From: Telluria mixta
GTDB lineage: Bacteria > Pseudomonadota > Gammaproteobacteria > Burkholderiales > Burkholderiaceae_D
Reading direction: 5' to 3'
Length of the DNA: 64,000 bases
NCBI RefSeq assembly: GCF_029223865.1
Contig: NZ_CP119520.1
Coordinates: 2,542,001-2,606,000, forward strand
Made by a program: the position numbers and the translations under genes. The notes beneath the pieces are model-generated. The model worked only from the letters and a program-made list of their open reading frames with translations, did not search any database and was not told the DNA's origin. This document shows positions 24,846 to 34,363 of this stretch, one piece after another; positions within the stretch are counted from its first letter, which is position 1; every line of letters begins with the position of its first letter.

Positions 24846-27530
24846 ATGTCCAAGTCCAGTGCGCACACCGCCCCGCGCACCCACCGATTCCTCGCGCTGC
24901 TGTGGCCCGCGCTGGCCCTGCTCGTCTGTGCTTCCCTCTGGACCGCCACCATCCTGCATGCCGGCGCGGAACGCCGGCGCGCCGGGGAGCAGGCGTTCAA
25001 GGAAGCCGACGCGTATGCCGAAGCCTACGAGCAGTACGTCACGCGCTCGGTCGCCCAGGTCGACCAGATCACCATGCAGCTCAAGCACAGCTGGGAGCAC
25101 GCACACGACCGCAGCCTGATCGAGAACATGCGCCGCGACGGCATGTTCACCGACGCCGCCTTCGTCAACGTGAGCGTGATCGGGCCCGACGGCGCGGTCC
25201 GCTCCTCGAGCCGCATCCACCAGCGCGGGCTGAATTTGTCCCGGGCCGACTTCTTCGTCCAGCACCGCAACGCCATCTCGACCGCCCTGCGCATCGGCAC
25301 GCCGCCGCCGGAACTGGAAGAAGCGCGCGGCACGATCCTGTTCACCCGCCGGCTCGACACGCAAGACGACGGGTTCGACGGCGTGCTGCTGATGGCCGTC
25401 GACGCCGCGTATTTCACGTCGTTCGTCAGCTCGCCCACGCTGGGGCCGGGCAGCCTGCTGGCGCTGGTCGGCACCGACAACGCCCTGCGCGTCGAGCAGG
25501 ACGCCAGCGGCACCGTGCGGGCCATGGGCACCGCCTCGCTGCTGCCGGCGAACGCCGACCGCTGGCCGGTGGCGCGCGGCGTGCAGTTGGTCGCGGGACA
25601 GGGCGGCTTTGCCGACGGCGAGCCGCGCGTGCTGGGCTGGCGCCGTTCCGGCGCGTATCCGCTCGTGGCCCTGGTCGCGCTGTCGCACACGGCCGTGCTG
25701 GAAGCGGCCGATGCCTACTGGACGGACAGCCGCAACCACGCGCTGGTGGCGACCGCCGTGCTGACCCTGCTGGCGCTGGGCGCGAGCATGCTGTCGCTGC
25801 GCGCGGCGGCGCGGGCGCGCGAGCGGGCCGAGATCCAGCGCGCCTACCGCACGGCCACGGAAAGCGGCAACGACGGCTTCTATATGGTCGCGCCGGTGCG
25901 CGACCGCAAGGGCCAGACGGTCGACTTCCGCATCGTCGACTGCAACGAGCGCGGCGCCTTCTTCTACGGCAGCACGCGCGCGCAGCTCGTCGGCAGCCTG
26001 CTGTCGACGCTCCACCACGGCAAGTCCTTCGACGACCTGGCCGCCAACTACCGCACGGCGCTGGCCGTCGGCTTCCACCAGGAAGACCGGCGCATGCCCG
26101 ACAACAACCGGCTGAACATCCGCTGGGGCCACCGCCGCATCGTGCGCGTGGGCGACAACCTCGCCGTCACCTTGCAGGACATCAGCGAGCGCAAGGAACA
26201 CGAATCCCAGCTCGCGCGCTTGGCCAACGAGGACAGCCTCACGGGCCTGCCGAACCGTCACTGGTTCCTGAACTTCGTGCCGGTGGCGCTGGCGCGCGCG
26301 GAGGACGGCGACCACGGTGCGGCGCTGCTGTTCATCGACCTCGACGAATTCAAGCAGGTCAACGATACGCACGGCCACGCCGTCGGCGACCGCCTGCTCC
26401 AGCTGGCGGCCGAGCGCCTGCTGTCGCAACTGCGTCCGGGCGACAGCGTGGCGCGCTTCGGCGGCGACGAATTCGTCGTCCTCCTGAGCCCCTTCGACAG
26501 CGACCAGCAGGTGGGCGTCGTCGCCGGGCGCATTGTCGACGCCTTCAGCAAGCCGTTCCCGATCGCGGACGACCAGCACATGATCGGCGCCTCGGTCGGC
26601 ATCGCCGTGTACCCGCGCGACGGCCTCGATGCGGCCACCCTGATCCGCCACGGCGACATCGCCATGTACGCGGGCAAGGCCGAGGGCAAGGGCCAGTACC
26701 GCTTCTTCGACCCCGCGCAGTCGAACATCCTCAAGACGCGCACCCAGCTGCGCCAGCGCCTGCTGGAAGCGATCGACAAGCGCCAGTTCGTGCTGCACTA
26801 CCAGCCGCGCGTGGACACGCGCACGGGCGAGCTCCTGAGCATGGAAGCGCTGCTGCGCTGGGAGCATCCGCAGCTGGGCATGATCCGCCCGGACGAATTC
26901 ATCCCGCTGGCCGAGTCCAGCGGCCTGATCGTGCCGATCGGCGCCATCGTCATCGACCAGGCCTGCGCCCAGCTGGCCGCCTGGCGTGCGCACGGCGGCG
27001 TGCCGGTGCCCGTGTCGATCAACGTCTCGCCGAAGCAGTTCCTGCGCGGCAGCGTGCAGCGCGAGCTGGAAGACGCGCTGGCCCGCCACGCCGTGCCGGC
27101 CGGCCTGGTCGAAGTAGAGATCACGGAATCCGCGATGATGGGCGACCAGGCCGAGATCCTCGCCGAGCTGGCCGCGATCCGCGCGCTGGGCGTCAAGCTG
27201 CACGTCGACGATTTCGGCACCGGCTACTCGTCGCTGTCGCAACTGCAGCGCATGAAGATGGACGTGCTGAAGGTCGACCGCTCGTTCACGGCCGAGCTGG
27301 GACGCTCGCGCGAGGGTACGGTGTTCTTCCAGGCGATCGTGTCGATGGCGCACGCGCTCGGGATGGAAGTCGTGGCGGAAGGCGTCGAGAACGAGGAGCA
27401 GTTGCAGATCCTGCGGGCGCTGAACTGCAACGAGGTGCAGGGGTATTTCGTCGCACGGCCGCTGCCGGCGGCGGGCATCGCGCCGTTGCTGGCGCAGCGG
27501 TACCTGTTCAAGGAAGCGCTGGCCGCATAA
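24846..27530 (+). CDS. Membrane GGDEF-EAL protein with periplasmic Cache-like sensor and PAS domain
   Basis: 894 residues. TM1 (about 17-39) and TM2 (about 300-320) flank a periplasmic sensor of Cache type (about 45-295). A PAS-like domain follows (about 335-450), then GGDEF at about 539, with an RPGD inhibitory site five residues before it, and EAL (about 650-890) with MEALLRW, EITES, DDFGTGYSSL and AEGVEN. Both catalytic motifs are intact, so it may make or hydrolyse cyclic di-GMP in response to an extracellular ligand. It stands alone; the gap before it has no clear promoter. A GC-rich dispersed repeat follows. Confidence 0.92.
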   Translation: MSKSSAHTAPRTHRFLALLWPALALLVCASLWTATILHAGAERRRAGEQAFKEADAYAEAYEQYVTRSVAQVDQITMQLKHSWEHAHDRSLIENMRRDGMFTDAAFVNVSVIGPDGAVRSSSRIHQRGLNLSRADFFVQHRNAISTALRIGTPPPELEEARGTILFTRRLDTQDDGFDGVLLMAVDAAYFTSFVSSPTLGPGSLLALVGTDNALRVEQDASGTVRAMGTASLLPANADRWPVARGVQLVAGQGGFADGEPRVLGWRRSGAYPLVALVALSHTAVLEAADAYWTDSRNHALVATAVLTLLALGASMLSLRAAARARERAEIQRAYRTATESGNDGFYMVAPVRDRKGQTVDFRIVDCNERGAFFYGSTRAQLVGSLLSTLHHGKSFDDLAANYRTALAVGFHQEDRRMPDNNRLNIRWGHRRIVRVGDNLAVTLQDISERKEHESQLARLANEDSLTGLPNRHWFLNFVPVALARAEDGDHGAALLFIDLDEFKQVNDTHGHAVGDRLLQLAAERLLSQLRPGDSVARFGGDEFVVLLSPFDSDQQVGVVAGRIVDAFSKPFPIADDQHMIGASVGIAVYPRDGLDAATLIRHGDIAMYAGKAEGKGQYRFFDPAQSNILKTRTQLRQRLLEAIDKRQFVLHYQPRVDTRTGELLSMEALLRWEHPQLGMIRPDEFIPLAESSGLIVPIGAIVIDQACAQLAAWRAHGGVPVPVSINVSPKQFLRGSVQRELEDALARHAVPAGLVEVEITESAMMGDQAEILAELAAIRALGVKLHVDDFGTGYSSLSQLQRMKMDVLKVDRSFTAELGRSREGTVFFQAIVSMAHALGMEVVAEGVENEEQLQILRALNCNEVQGYFVARPLPAAGIAPLLAQRYLFKEALAA

Positions 27531-27548
27531 CACCCGTAACGCTTGCTA

Positions 27549-27634
27549 CGTCGTCCCGCGAAGGCGGGGACCCAATGTTGCAAGCGCCGTCGCAGCGCAT
27601 GAAACTTGGGCCCCTGCCTTCGCAGGGGCGACGG
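27549..27634 (+). repeat. Dispersed double-hairpin repeat, copy 1
   Basis: 86 bases with two hairpins: one from a CCCGC/GCGGG stem near 27556-27570 and one from CCCCTGC/GCAGGGG near 27611-27628. The outer ends (CGTCGTCC, GGGGACCCAA, ACTTGGGCCCCTGCC, GCAGGGGCGACGG) match the copy at 60778-60861, which lies in the opposite orientation; the middle differs. Its position after a stop codon suggests a REP-like element that may also act as a terminator. Confidence 0.8.
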
Positions 27635-27649
27635 TGCATGCGTTTCCGT

Positions 27650-28768
27650 TCAGGCGCCCAGCAGACTCCCCGTCCGCCACGCATCCGCCCCCGCGATCTT
27701 ACAGACGTGCATCCCGCGCAGCAGGTGCCGGTGCGCCGTGCTGGCGAACAGCACGCCGGACTGCGTGGGCCGCAGGGTCGTCGTCCTGCCGCTGACCGGG
27801 TCGACGATGTCGGCGACGGCGTCGCCCGCCTGCACCTGGTCGCCCAGCTGTTTCAAAAACACGAGCACGCCCGCATGCGGCGCATGCAGCGGTTCCACGC
27901 CTTCCAAAGGTGTCGACTCGCACAGCGGCGCCGGCAGCGGCTCGACGGGCAGGTCGACGACGCCTTCGCGCGCCAGGTATTGCAGCAGCGCGTGCGCGTC
28001 CTGCTCGGCCAGGTCGTAGCGCACGTCGTTCTCGCCGCGCAGCTCGACCGTCACGCCCACGCAGCCGGAGGGAATCGGGAAACGGTCGCCGAAGTGTTCC
28101 GCCAGTTCCCACCATACGCGGCTGCAGGCTTCGTCGAACGGCTCGCCGCCGGATTCGGTCGCCAGCAGCACAGCGTGCGCGCCCATCAGCGCGGCCAGCG
28201 GTTTCACCCGTTCGGCCAGCGGCGTGCCCGTGTACATGTGCAGCACGGCCTCGTTGTCGCAGTGGAGGTCGAGCATGATGTCGGCGTCGATCGCCATGCC
28301 CAGCAGCGTCTTCTTGAGTTCTTCCGTCGCGTTCTTCGGCAGCCAGGCCGCCACCTCGCGGCGCGCGTGCTCGCGCACGAGAGCTGCGTTGGCGGCGGGG
28401 TCGGAACCCAGCTTGTCCTCAAGCGACGTCTTCAACGCCGCGGCCACGTGCCGGTACGAGCGGTTGAAATTGGTGCCGGTGGCGAGATCGAAACGCCCGA
28501 ACGGCGCGCCGTGGATCACCTGCGACAGCCCGATCGGATTCGCGGCCGGCACCAGGATGATCTCGCCGGTGACTTTGTGTTCCGCATCCAGCCGGTCGAG
28601 CTCACGGCGCAGGACGTGCGCGACGAGCATCGCGGGCACCTCGTCCGCGTGTAGCGAGGCCTGGATGTAGACCTTTTTTCCGCTGCCGGGTGCGCCGTAG
28701 TGGAAGGACGTCAGGCGGTAGGCCGCGACGTTGTCCTCGGTGGCGATGGGATGGATGATGGTCTGCAT
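27650..28768 (-). CDS. Succinylglutamate desuccinylase/aspartoacylase (M14-like) family protein
   Basis: 372 residues. A zinc-dependent deacylase or amidase of the AspA/AstE superfamily. Metal-binding residues are visible in IQASLHADEVPAM (His and Glu) and MLDLHCDNEAV (His); NFNRSY is a substrate-binding stretch. The C-terminal part (about 290-365) looks like a biotinyl/lipoyl-like beta domain (HAPHAGVLVFLKQLGDQVQAGD). The natural substrate is unknown; the full AST or ectoine pathway is not nearby. It stands alone on the minus strand. Confidence 0.85.
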   Translation of the reverse strand: MQTIIHPIATEDNVAAYRLTSFHYGAPGSGKKVYIQASLHADEVPAMLVAHVLRRELDRLDAEHKVTGEIILVPAANPIGLSQVIHGAPFGRFDLATGTNFNRSYRHVAAALKTSLEDKLGSDPAANAALVREHARREVAAWLPKNATEELKKTLLGMAIDADIMLDLHCDNEAVLHMYTGTPLAERVKPLAALMGAHAVLLATESGGEPFDEACSRVWWELAEHFGDRFPIPSGCVGVTVELRGENDVRYDLAEQDAHALLQYLAREGVVDLPVEPLPAPLCESTPLEGVEPLHAPHAGVLVFLKQLGDQVQAGDAVADIVDPVSGRTTTLRPTQSGVLFASTAHRHLLRGMHVCKIAGADAWRTGSLLGA

Positions 28769-28853
28769 GCGGGCTCCTTCGGTGACACGTCATTATGTCC
28801 GAGATCGGCTCCGCACCCCGCTCCATTCCACCCGGCCGCGCCGGACGCTGCGC

Positions 28854-29495
28854 TCAGCCCTTGCGACGGCGCGCAGCGATTGCGCCCAGGGCGCCCAGGC
28901 CCAGCAGGGCCAGCGATGCCGGCTCCGGCACGTCGCCGGACGGGCCGGCGGCGGTCACGTTGAAGTTGCCGTACAGGTTGCCGGAATAATGGGTGTCGTC
29001 GCCGATGCTGCCGCTGACGGCCATGAAGCCCCATGCCTGGCCTGCGGTCAGGTTCAGCGTCACGTCCGCGCGTTCGACGGCGTCGCCGGTGGCACCCGCA
29101 AGGCGCGTCTTGTGATCGGTATCGCCCTGCCAGATGTACATGTCGGTCGCCGAGTTGGCCCACAGTCCGTTCGACGACAGATCGATGACCAGCGCCAGGT
29201 CGCCGCTGTGCGCAGCCGTCGTGGCGAAGACATAGGTCTGCGTCGGGGTGCCGTTGTACGCGTCGCCGGGGCGCGGCGAGCGGAAGCTGTATCCCAGGTC
29301 CGGGCCCTCGATCGCGACGTCGCTGCCCATTTCGTAGGCATTCCAGCCCGACCACGAGACGGTCCAGGTCTGGCCCAGCGCGCCCGTATCCGTATAGGTG
29401 TCGTTCGTCCAGATGTTGGCGACGCCCGCGGCGGCGGGCAGGGACAGCGCGGCCAGGCAGGCGGCCATCGACAGGTTGCGTACAAAGGAAATCAT
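28854..29495 (-). CDS. PEP-CTERM sorting domain protein
   Basis: 213 residues. Signal peptide MISFVRNLSMAACLAALSLPAAA, then a Trp- and Thr-rich beta domain of unknown binding role (IWTNDTYTDTG, WTVSWSGWNAYEMG), ending in DVPEPASLALLGLGALGAIAARRRKG, the VPEP motif, helix and basic tail recognised by exosortase. On its coding strand a TTGACA lies about 55 bases before the ATG, inside TTGACATGTAAATTGC, which could be a -35 element or a poor sigma-54 match (GA instead of GG). No exosortase gene is in this window. Confidence 0.92.
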   Translation of the reverse strand: MISFVRNLSMAACLAALSLPAAAGVANIWTNDTYTDTGALGQTWTVSWSGWNAYEMGSDVAIEGPDLGYSFRSPRPGDAYNGTPTQTYVFATTAAHSGDLALVIDLSSNGLWANSATDMYIWQGDTDHKTRLAGATGDAVERADVTLNLTAGQAWGFMAVSGSIGDDTHYSGNLYGNFNVTAAGPSGDVPEPASLALLGLGALGAIAARRRKG

Positions 29496-29604
29496 CGCGG
29501 TTCTTCTCTGAGGTAAAAACCGAATGTTTTCACATTGGCAATTTACATGTCAAGAAGTAATTTTTAGGCTGCGTCGGTGCCCATGTTTCCGATAGGGCTT
29601 GGGC

Positions 29605-29610
29605 TATAAT
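29605..29610 (+). promoter_or_regulatory. Probable -10 element for trmB
   Basis: A perfect TATAAT, 32 bases before the ATG at 29642. It contains an upstream ATG (29609), which is therefore unlikely to be the start. No good -35 is seen. Confidence 0.5.
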
Positions 29611-29641
29611 GTCGACCCTTTCAGTCCAGTCCAAACCGATC

Positions 29642-30361
29642 ATGTCTTCCGATACGCCTACCAACGAGCAGGGCCGCGCCATGCTCTACGACCCGACCGA
29701 ACGCCGCATCCGCAGTTTCGTCACCCGCGCCGGCCGCCTGTCGACCGGCCAGGCGCGCGCGCTGGAAGCGTACGGCCCGCATTACCTGATCGAGTACCGC
29801 AAGGCCCAATTCGATTTCCACGCCCCGTTCGGCCGCACCGCGCCGCTGATCCTGGAGATCGGCTTCGGCATGGGCGACACGACGGCGCACATCGCCAAGG
29901 CGACGCCGGACAAGGATTTCGTCGGCGTCGAAGTGCACACGCCGGGCGTGGGCAGCCTGCTGAAACTGGCCGGCGAGCAGGACATCCAGAACCTGCGCAT
30001 CATCCAGCATGACGCCGTCGAGGTGCTGAACAACATGATCGCCGATGGGACGCTGGCCGGCGTGCACATCTTCTTCCCCGACCCGTGGCACAAGGCGCGC
30101 CACAACAAGCGCCGCCTGATCCAGCCGCCGTTCGTCCAACTGCTGTGCCAGAAGCTGGCGCAGGGCGGTTATATTCACTGCGCCACCGACTGGGAAGATT
30201 ACGCGGTCCAGATGCTGGAAGTGCTGGGCAACGAGCCGGCGCTGCAGAACACGGCCGAGGGCTATGCGGAGAAGCCGTCGTACCGGCCGCTGACCAAGTT
30301 CGAGAACCGCGGCCTGAAACTCGGCCACGGCGTGTGGGACCTTGTCTTCACGAAGAAGTAA
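29642..30361 (+). CDS. trmB: tRNA (guanine-N7-)-methyltransferase
   Basis: 239 residues. Methylates N7 of guanosine 46 in the variable loop of tRNAs, using SAM, in the cytosol. Family marks are [27 protein letters not shown] (SAM site), [16 protein letters not shown] (catalytic and tRNA-binding) and ATDWEDYA. I chose the ATG at 29642 because 29609 lies inside the -10 element; 29681 is possible too. It converges on recQ with three bases between the stops. Confidence 0.95.
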   Translation: MSSDTPTNEQGRAMLYDPTERRIRSFVTRAGRLSTGQARALEAYGPHYLIEYRKAQFDFHAPFGRTAPLILEIGFGMGDTTAHIAKATPDKDFVGVEVHTPGVGSLLKLAGEQDIQNLRIIQHDAVEVLNNMIADGTLAGVHIFFPDPWHKARHNKRRLIQPPFVQLLCQKLAQGGYIHCATDWEDYAVQMLEVLGNEPALQNTAEGYAEKPSYRPLTKFENRGLKLGHGVWDLVFTKK

Positions 30362-30364
30362 CGG

Positions 30365-32185
30365 TCACACCATTTCGCTGATGATCCCGACGATCTCGTC
30401 GCCATAGGACGTCAGCTTCTTCTCGCCGACGCCCGAGACGCCGCGCAACTGGTCGAGCGACACCGGCTTGACCTTGGCGATCTCGCGCAGGGTGGCGTCC
30501 TGGAACACGACGTATGCGGGCACGCCGTGCGCGCGCGCCGTCTCCACGCGCCACCAGCGCAGCTTGTCGAAGATGGCCTGTTCCGACTTCGACAGCTCGA
30601 CTTCCTCGTAGCTGCCGCGCGGCGTGGACGTGCGCTTGGGTTTCACGGGCTTCTGGTACTGGCGCAACTGCACCTTCTGCTCGCCTTTCAGCACGGGCCG
30701 CGCCGCTTCCGTCAGCTTCAATGAGCTGAACGCGTCGTGGTCGACGGTGACGAGGCCGAGGGCGATCGTCTGGCGCACGATGGCACGCCATTCCTGCTCG
30801 CCGCGCTCGGCGCCGACGCCGAACACGGTCAATTTATCGTGGTGCCACTGGACGATGCGCTCGGACGAGACGCCGCGCAGCACGTCGATCACGTGCCCGG
30901 CCGCGAAGCGCTGGTCGACGCGGTAGATGGCCGACAGCAGCTTTTGCACGGGCACGGTCGCGTCGAACGACGTCGGCGGAATGAGGCACGTGTCGCAGTT
31001 GCCGCACGGACCGGAGCGCTCGCCGAAGTATTCGAGCAGGCGCATGCGGCGGCAGCTGAGCGTCTCGCACAGCCCCAGCATCGCGTCGAGCTTGGACGAC
31101 AGCACGCGCTTGAAATTCTCGTCGGCCTCGGATTCGTCGATCATCCGGCGCTGCAGCACGACGTCCTGCAGGCCGTAGGCCATCCACGCGTTGGACGGCA
31201 GGCCGTCGCGGCCCGCGCGGCCCGTTTCCTGGTAATAGCCTTCCAGCGATTTCGGCAGGTCGAGGTGGCAGACGAAGCGCACATCCGGCTTGTCGATGCC
31301 CATGCCGAACGCGATGGTCGCCACCATCACGATGTTGTCTTCGCGCAGGAAGCGCGCCTGGTTGTCGGCCCGCAGCGAATACTCCATGCCCGCGTGGTAG
31401 GGCAGGGCGCGGATGCCGTTCTCGTTCAGGAATTCCGCCGTCTCCTCGACCTTTTTGCGCGACAGGCAGTAGACGATGCCGGAGTCGCCCGGGTGTTCCG
31501 CCGTGATGAAGTCGAGCAGCTGCTTGCGGCCGTTCGTCTTTTCGACGATGGAATAGCGGATGTTCGGGCGGTCGAAGGACGACACGAACTGGCGCGCCTC
31601 GTCCAGCTGCAGGCGCTGGGCGATCTCGGCGCGCGTGAGCTGGTCGGCGGTCGCCGTCAGTGCGATGCGCGGCACGTGCGGGAAGCGCTCGTGCAGGATC
31701 GACAAGCGGATGTATTCGGGCCGGAAATCGTGGCCCCATTGCGACACGCAGTGCGCCTCGTCGATGGCGAACAGCGAGATGTGCGCGGACTCGAACAGTT
31801 CCAGGCAGCGCGGCGTCATCAGGCGCTCGGGCGCCACGTAGACGAGGTCCAGCTCCCCGGTGCGCACCATGCGTTCGATGCGCAGGGTCTCTTCGAACGT
31901 CTGCGTCGAGTTCAGGAACGCGGCGCGCACGCCCACTTCGGCCAGCGCGTCGACCTGGTCCTGCATCAGCGCGATCAGCGGGGAGACGACGACGCCGACG
32001 CCGTCGCGCAGCAGCGCGGGAATCTGGTAGCACAGCGACTTGCCGCCGCCGGTGGGCATCAGCACGAGCGCATCGCCGCCGGACGCCACGTGCTCGACGA
32101 TGTCGGCCTGCTGCCCGCGGAAGGCGGGATAGCCGAAGACCGTCTGCAGGATTTGCAGCGCGCGTTGCTCGATGTCGCTCGTCAT
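30365..32185 (-). CDS. recQ: ATP-dependent DNA helicase RecQ
   Basis: 606 residues, close to the 609 of E. coli RecQ. A 3'-5' helicase in recombination and replication repair. Visible in order: [12 protein letters not shown] (motif 0), MPTGGGKS (Walker A), [19 protein letters not shown] (DEAH and aromatic-rich loop), [29 protein letters not shown] (motif VI), a zinc-binding cysteine set ([19 protein letters not shown]), RQC winged helix, and a C-terminal HRDC domain. Upstream on the same strand lies uppP, 22 bases away. Confidence 0.96.
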   Translation of the reverse strand: MTSDIEQRALQILQTVFGYPAFRGQQADIVEHVASGGDALVLMPTGGGKSLCYQIPALLRDGVGVVVSPLIALMQDQVDALAEVGVRAAFLNSTQTFEETLRIERMVRTGELDLVYVAPERLMTPRCLELFESAHISLFAIDEAHCVSQWGHDFRPEYIRLSILHERFPHVPRIALTATADQLTRAEIAQRLQLDEARQFVSSFDRPNIRYSIVEKTNGRKQLLDFITAEHPGDSGIVYCLSRKKVEETAEFLNENGIRALPYHAGMEYSLRADNQARFLREDNIVMVATIAFGMGIDKPDVRFVCHLDLPKSLEGYYQETGRAGRDGLPSNAWMAYGLQDVVLQRRMIDESEADENFKRVLSSKLDAMLGLCETLSCRRMRLLEYFGERSGPCGNCDTCLIPPTSFDATVPVQKLLSAIYRVDQRFAAGHVIDVLRGVSSERIVQWHHDKLTVFGVGAERGEQEWRAIVRQTIALGLVTVDHDAFSSLKLTEAARPVLKGEQKVQLRQYQKPVKPKRTSTPRGSYEEVELSKSEQAIFDKLRWWRVETARAHGVPAYVVFQDATLREIAKVKPVSLDQLRGVSGVGEKKLTSYGDEIVGIISEMV

Positions 32186-32207
32186 GATGGTGCTTGCTGC
32201 TTTCTGA

Positions 32208-33041
32208 TTATTCGGCCCAGACCACCCAGCCGAAATGGGCGGTGATCAGAACGACCACACCGAACACGATACGGTACCAGGCGAAGCCCGTGAAGTCGTG
32301 CGTGCTGATGAAGCGCAACAGCCAACGTACGCACAGGAAGGCGGAAATGAACGCCGCCACGCCGCCGATCAGGAACAGCGGCAGGTCGGACGCATGCAGG
32401 TCGTGGCGCGCCTTGAAGACGGAGTATACGGTCGCGGCCAGCAGGGTCGGAATCGCGAGGAAGAACGAGAATTCCGTCGCAGCCGTGCGCGACAGGCCGA
32501 ACAGCATCCCGCCGATGATCGTCGCACCCGAACGGCTCGTGCCAGGGATCAGCGCGAAGCATTGGGCGCAGCCGACCTTGAACGCGTCGAGGACGGTCAT
32601 GTCGTCCACGGTCTGGATGCGGTGCGCGCCCGGCAGCACCTTGTGGCGGCGTTCCGCCCACAGGATCACGAACGCACCGACGATGAACGCCAGGGCCACG
32701 GGCACCGGCGCGAACAGGTGCGCCTTGATCGCCTTGCTGAACAGGAAGCCCAGCACGGCCGCCGGCAGGAACGCGACGATCAGGTTGATGACGAGCTTTT
32801 GCTGGCGCGGATCGGACGTGATGCCACCCAGCACGGCACCGAGGCGCGCACGGTATTCCCACATCACGGCCAGGATCGCGCCGGCCTGGATGGCGATTTC
32901 GAACACTTGGGCCACTTCGCCAGTGAAATTGATCAGACTACCGGCCAGGATCAGGTGTCCGGTGGACGAGATCGGCAGGAATTCGGTGAAGCCCTCGACG
33001 AGGCCCATGATGATCGCTTTCAGGGCGAGAATGATATCCAT
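32208..33041 (-). CDS. uppP: Undecaprenyl-diphosphatase
   Basis: 277 residues, a multi-pass inner-membrane enzyme that dephosphorylates undecaprenyl pyrophosphate to recycle the lipid carrier for peptidoglycan and surface polysaccharides, and gives bacitracin resistance. Diagnostic stretches are [20 protein letters not shown] near the N-terminus and [13 protein letters not shown] in the middle, which hold the catalytic Glu, Ser and Arg. It may be co-transcribed with recQ downstream. Confidence 0.95.
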   Translation of the reverse strand: MDIILALKAIIMGLVEGFTEFLPISSTGHLILAGSLINFTGEVAQVFEIAIQAGAILAVMWEYRARLGAVLGGITSDPRQQKLVINLIVAFLPAAVLGFLFSKAIKAHLFAPVPVALAFIVGAFVILWAERRHKVLPGAHRIQTVDDMTVLDAFKVGCAQCFALIPGTSRSGATIIGGMLFGLSRTAATEFSFFLAIPTLLAATVYSVFKARHDLHASDLPLFLIGGVAAFISAFLCVRWLLRFISTHDFTGFAWYRIVFGVVVLITAHFGWVVWAE

Positions 33042-33149
33042 TGGTGTATGCGGTACGGTAGGGTTGGGGACGCGTGCGCGGCAGGTATTGCGCGGGCCGC
33101 AAGCTTACCATGAGGAAGGGGACTGCCGTCGAGTTACCGTGTCGCCATG

Positions 33150-33422
33150 TCAGGCTGTCAAGCGCTCCAGTTCGGCCAGGAAAAACATCGCGTGCTCGCG
33201 CGTGTCGCCGCACATGTCACGTGATGGCGGCAGGCTGCCGCAGACGCGGGGCCGTTCAGGGTGCCCAAAAATGCGGCAACCGTCGTGCTCGTCCAGCTGC
33301 ACGCAGCGCACGCCCGCTGGCTTGCCGTTCGGCATGCCTGGAATAGGAGACGTGATCGACGGGGCGATACAGCAGGCGCCGCAGCCGGGGCGGCAGGAAA
33401 CAAGGGAAGACGGGGTATGCAT
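33150..33422 (-). CDS. YkgJ-type cysteine cluster protein
   Basis: 90 residues. The cysteine pattern [21 protein letters not shown] and RVCGS matches the YkgJ (CxxCxxCC) family, predicted to bind zinc or an iron-sulfur cluster; function unknown. The start at 33422 (MHTPSSLVS) is chosen by family length; an in-frame ATG at 33443 would add seven residues. It is divergent from the TetR gene. Confidence 0.8.
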   Translation of the reverse strand: MHTPSSLVSCRPGCGACCIAPSITSPIPGMPNGKPAGVRCVQLDEHDGCRIFGHPERPRVCGSLPPSRDMCGDTREHAMFFLAELERLTA

Positions 33423-33490
33423 GTAAAGACCAGAGGCGGGCAAGCAGCCAGTATACTACCGCTTAGTACGACCGCTAATGGCCGCCGTTC

Positions 33491-33519
33491 TTGACTGGCC
33501 CTATCCCCAGGTCTATATT
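33491..33519 (+). promoter_or_regulatory. Sigma-70 promoter of the TetR gene
   Basis: TTGACT (33491-33496), a 17-base spacer and TATATT (33514-33519), 34 bases before the ATG. Just downstream CAAC-N5-GTTG is a short inverted repeat that might be an autoregulatory operator. Confidence 0.7.
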
Positions 33520-33552
33520 TGCTGACTCAACAGTTAGTTGTCGGACAGAAGC

Positions 33553-34200
33553 ATGCCATGCCCTTTTGACACCAAGCCGCGCTGGGAGCGCCGGAAGGAC
33601 GCGCGGCCCCAGGAGTTGCTGGAGGCGGCCATCGACCTGTTCGTCGAGCGTGGCTACGCCGCCACACGCCTGGAAGACGTCGCGCGCCGCGCCGGCGTGT
33701 CGAAGGGCACCTTGTACCTGTATTACGAAAACAAGGAAGAGTTGTTCAAGGCCGTCGTGCGCAGCAATATCGTGCCCGTGATCGGCGAGGCGGAAGCGTC
33801 CGTCGCCGAGTTCGACGGCCACAGCGCCGACCTGCTGCGCCAGCTGATCCACTCCTGGTGGCAGCGGCTGGGTGCGACCAAGGCATCCGGCATCATCAAG
33901 CTCGTCATGGCCGAAGCGGACAATTTTCCGGAACTGGCCCGCTTTTACCAGGAAGAAGTCATTACCCGCGGCACCAAGGCCATGGCGTCGATGCTCGAAC
34001 GGGGCATCGCGCGCGGTGAATTCCGCCCGATCGACGTCAATACGATGACCCAGGTGCTCGTCGCCCCGATGCTCACCCTGATCATCTGGAAGCATTCGGT
34101 GGGCCCATGCCCCCGCGCGGAACTGGAACCGCAGGCCTTCCTCGATACCTTCCTCGACATGGCGCTGCATGGTCTTTTACCGGCCGCGCCTCCCGTTTGA
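33553..34200 (+). CDS. TetR/AcrR family transcriptional regulator
   Basis: 215 residues. The N-terminal helix-turn-helix is typical (LLEAAIDLFVERGYAATRLEDVARRAGVSKGTLYLYYENKEELF, read in two parts at about 22-65). The C-terminal domain is of the AcrR/TetR_C type. The ATG at 33553 is preferred to a TTG at 33538. It lies upstream of the Pcm-like, rhodanese and TolC-type genes in the same direction, so a regulatory link to the efflux channel is plausible but not shown. Confidence 0.9.
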   Translation: MPCPFDTKPRWERRKDARPQELLEAAIDLFVERGYAATRLEDVARRAGVSKGTLYLYYENKEELFKAVVRSNIVPVIGEAEASVAEFDGHSADLLRQLIHSWWQRLGATKASGIIKLVMAEADNFPELARFYQEEVITRGTKAMASMLERGIARGEFRPIDVNTMTQVLVAPMLTLIIWKHSVGPCPRAELEPQAFLDTFLDMALHGLLPAAPPV

Positions 34201-34229
34201 CCCCTGTTTTCCTACGTCAAGACGCCGAA

Positions 34230-34251
34230 TTCCGGGGTTCATGCCCCGGAA
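34230..34251 (+). repeat. Perfect hairpin between tetR and pcm-like gene
   Basis: TTCCGGGG, a 6-base loop and CCCCGGAA. No T run follows, so it may be a weak terminator, an operator or an mRNA element. Confidence 0.45.
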
Positions 34252-34363
34252 ACTGCAGACTGTCGCAATTTCCCCTGGCACTCAGCCGCATGTCGTTAAG
34301 ATATGTTTGCTGAAGCCGTTCAACGATAAAATATCGGATTATTTATTTCCACCGAGTCTAAAG

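Noticed and set aside
24780..27533. A 917-codon open frame on the minus strand
   Set aside because: It is the antisense shadow of the GGDEF-EAL gene; its composition is His/Arg/Gln/Val-rich with no domain, as expected in high-GC DNA. The same holds for the long minus-strand frames at 7388-10165, 21984-24608, 42364-45381 and 46867-49548.
29609..29611. ATG as trmB start
   Set aside because: It sits inside a TATAAT element and the added residues are not conserved in TrmB; 29642 fits better.
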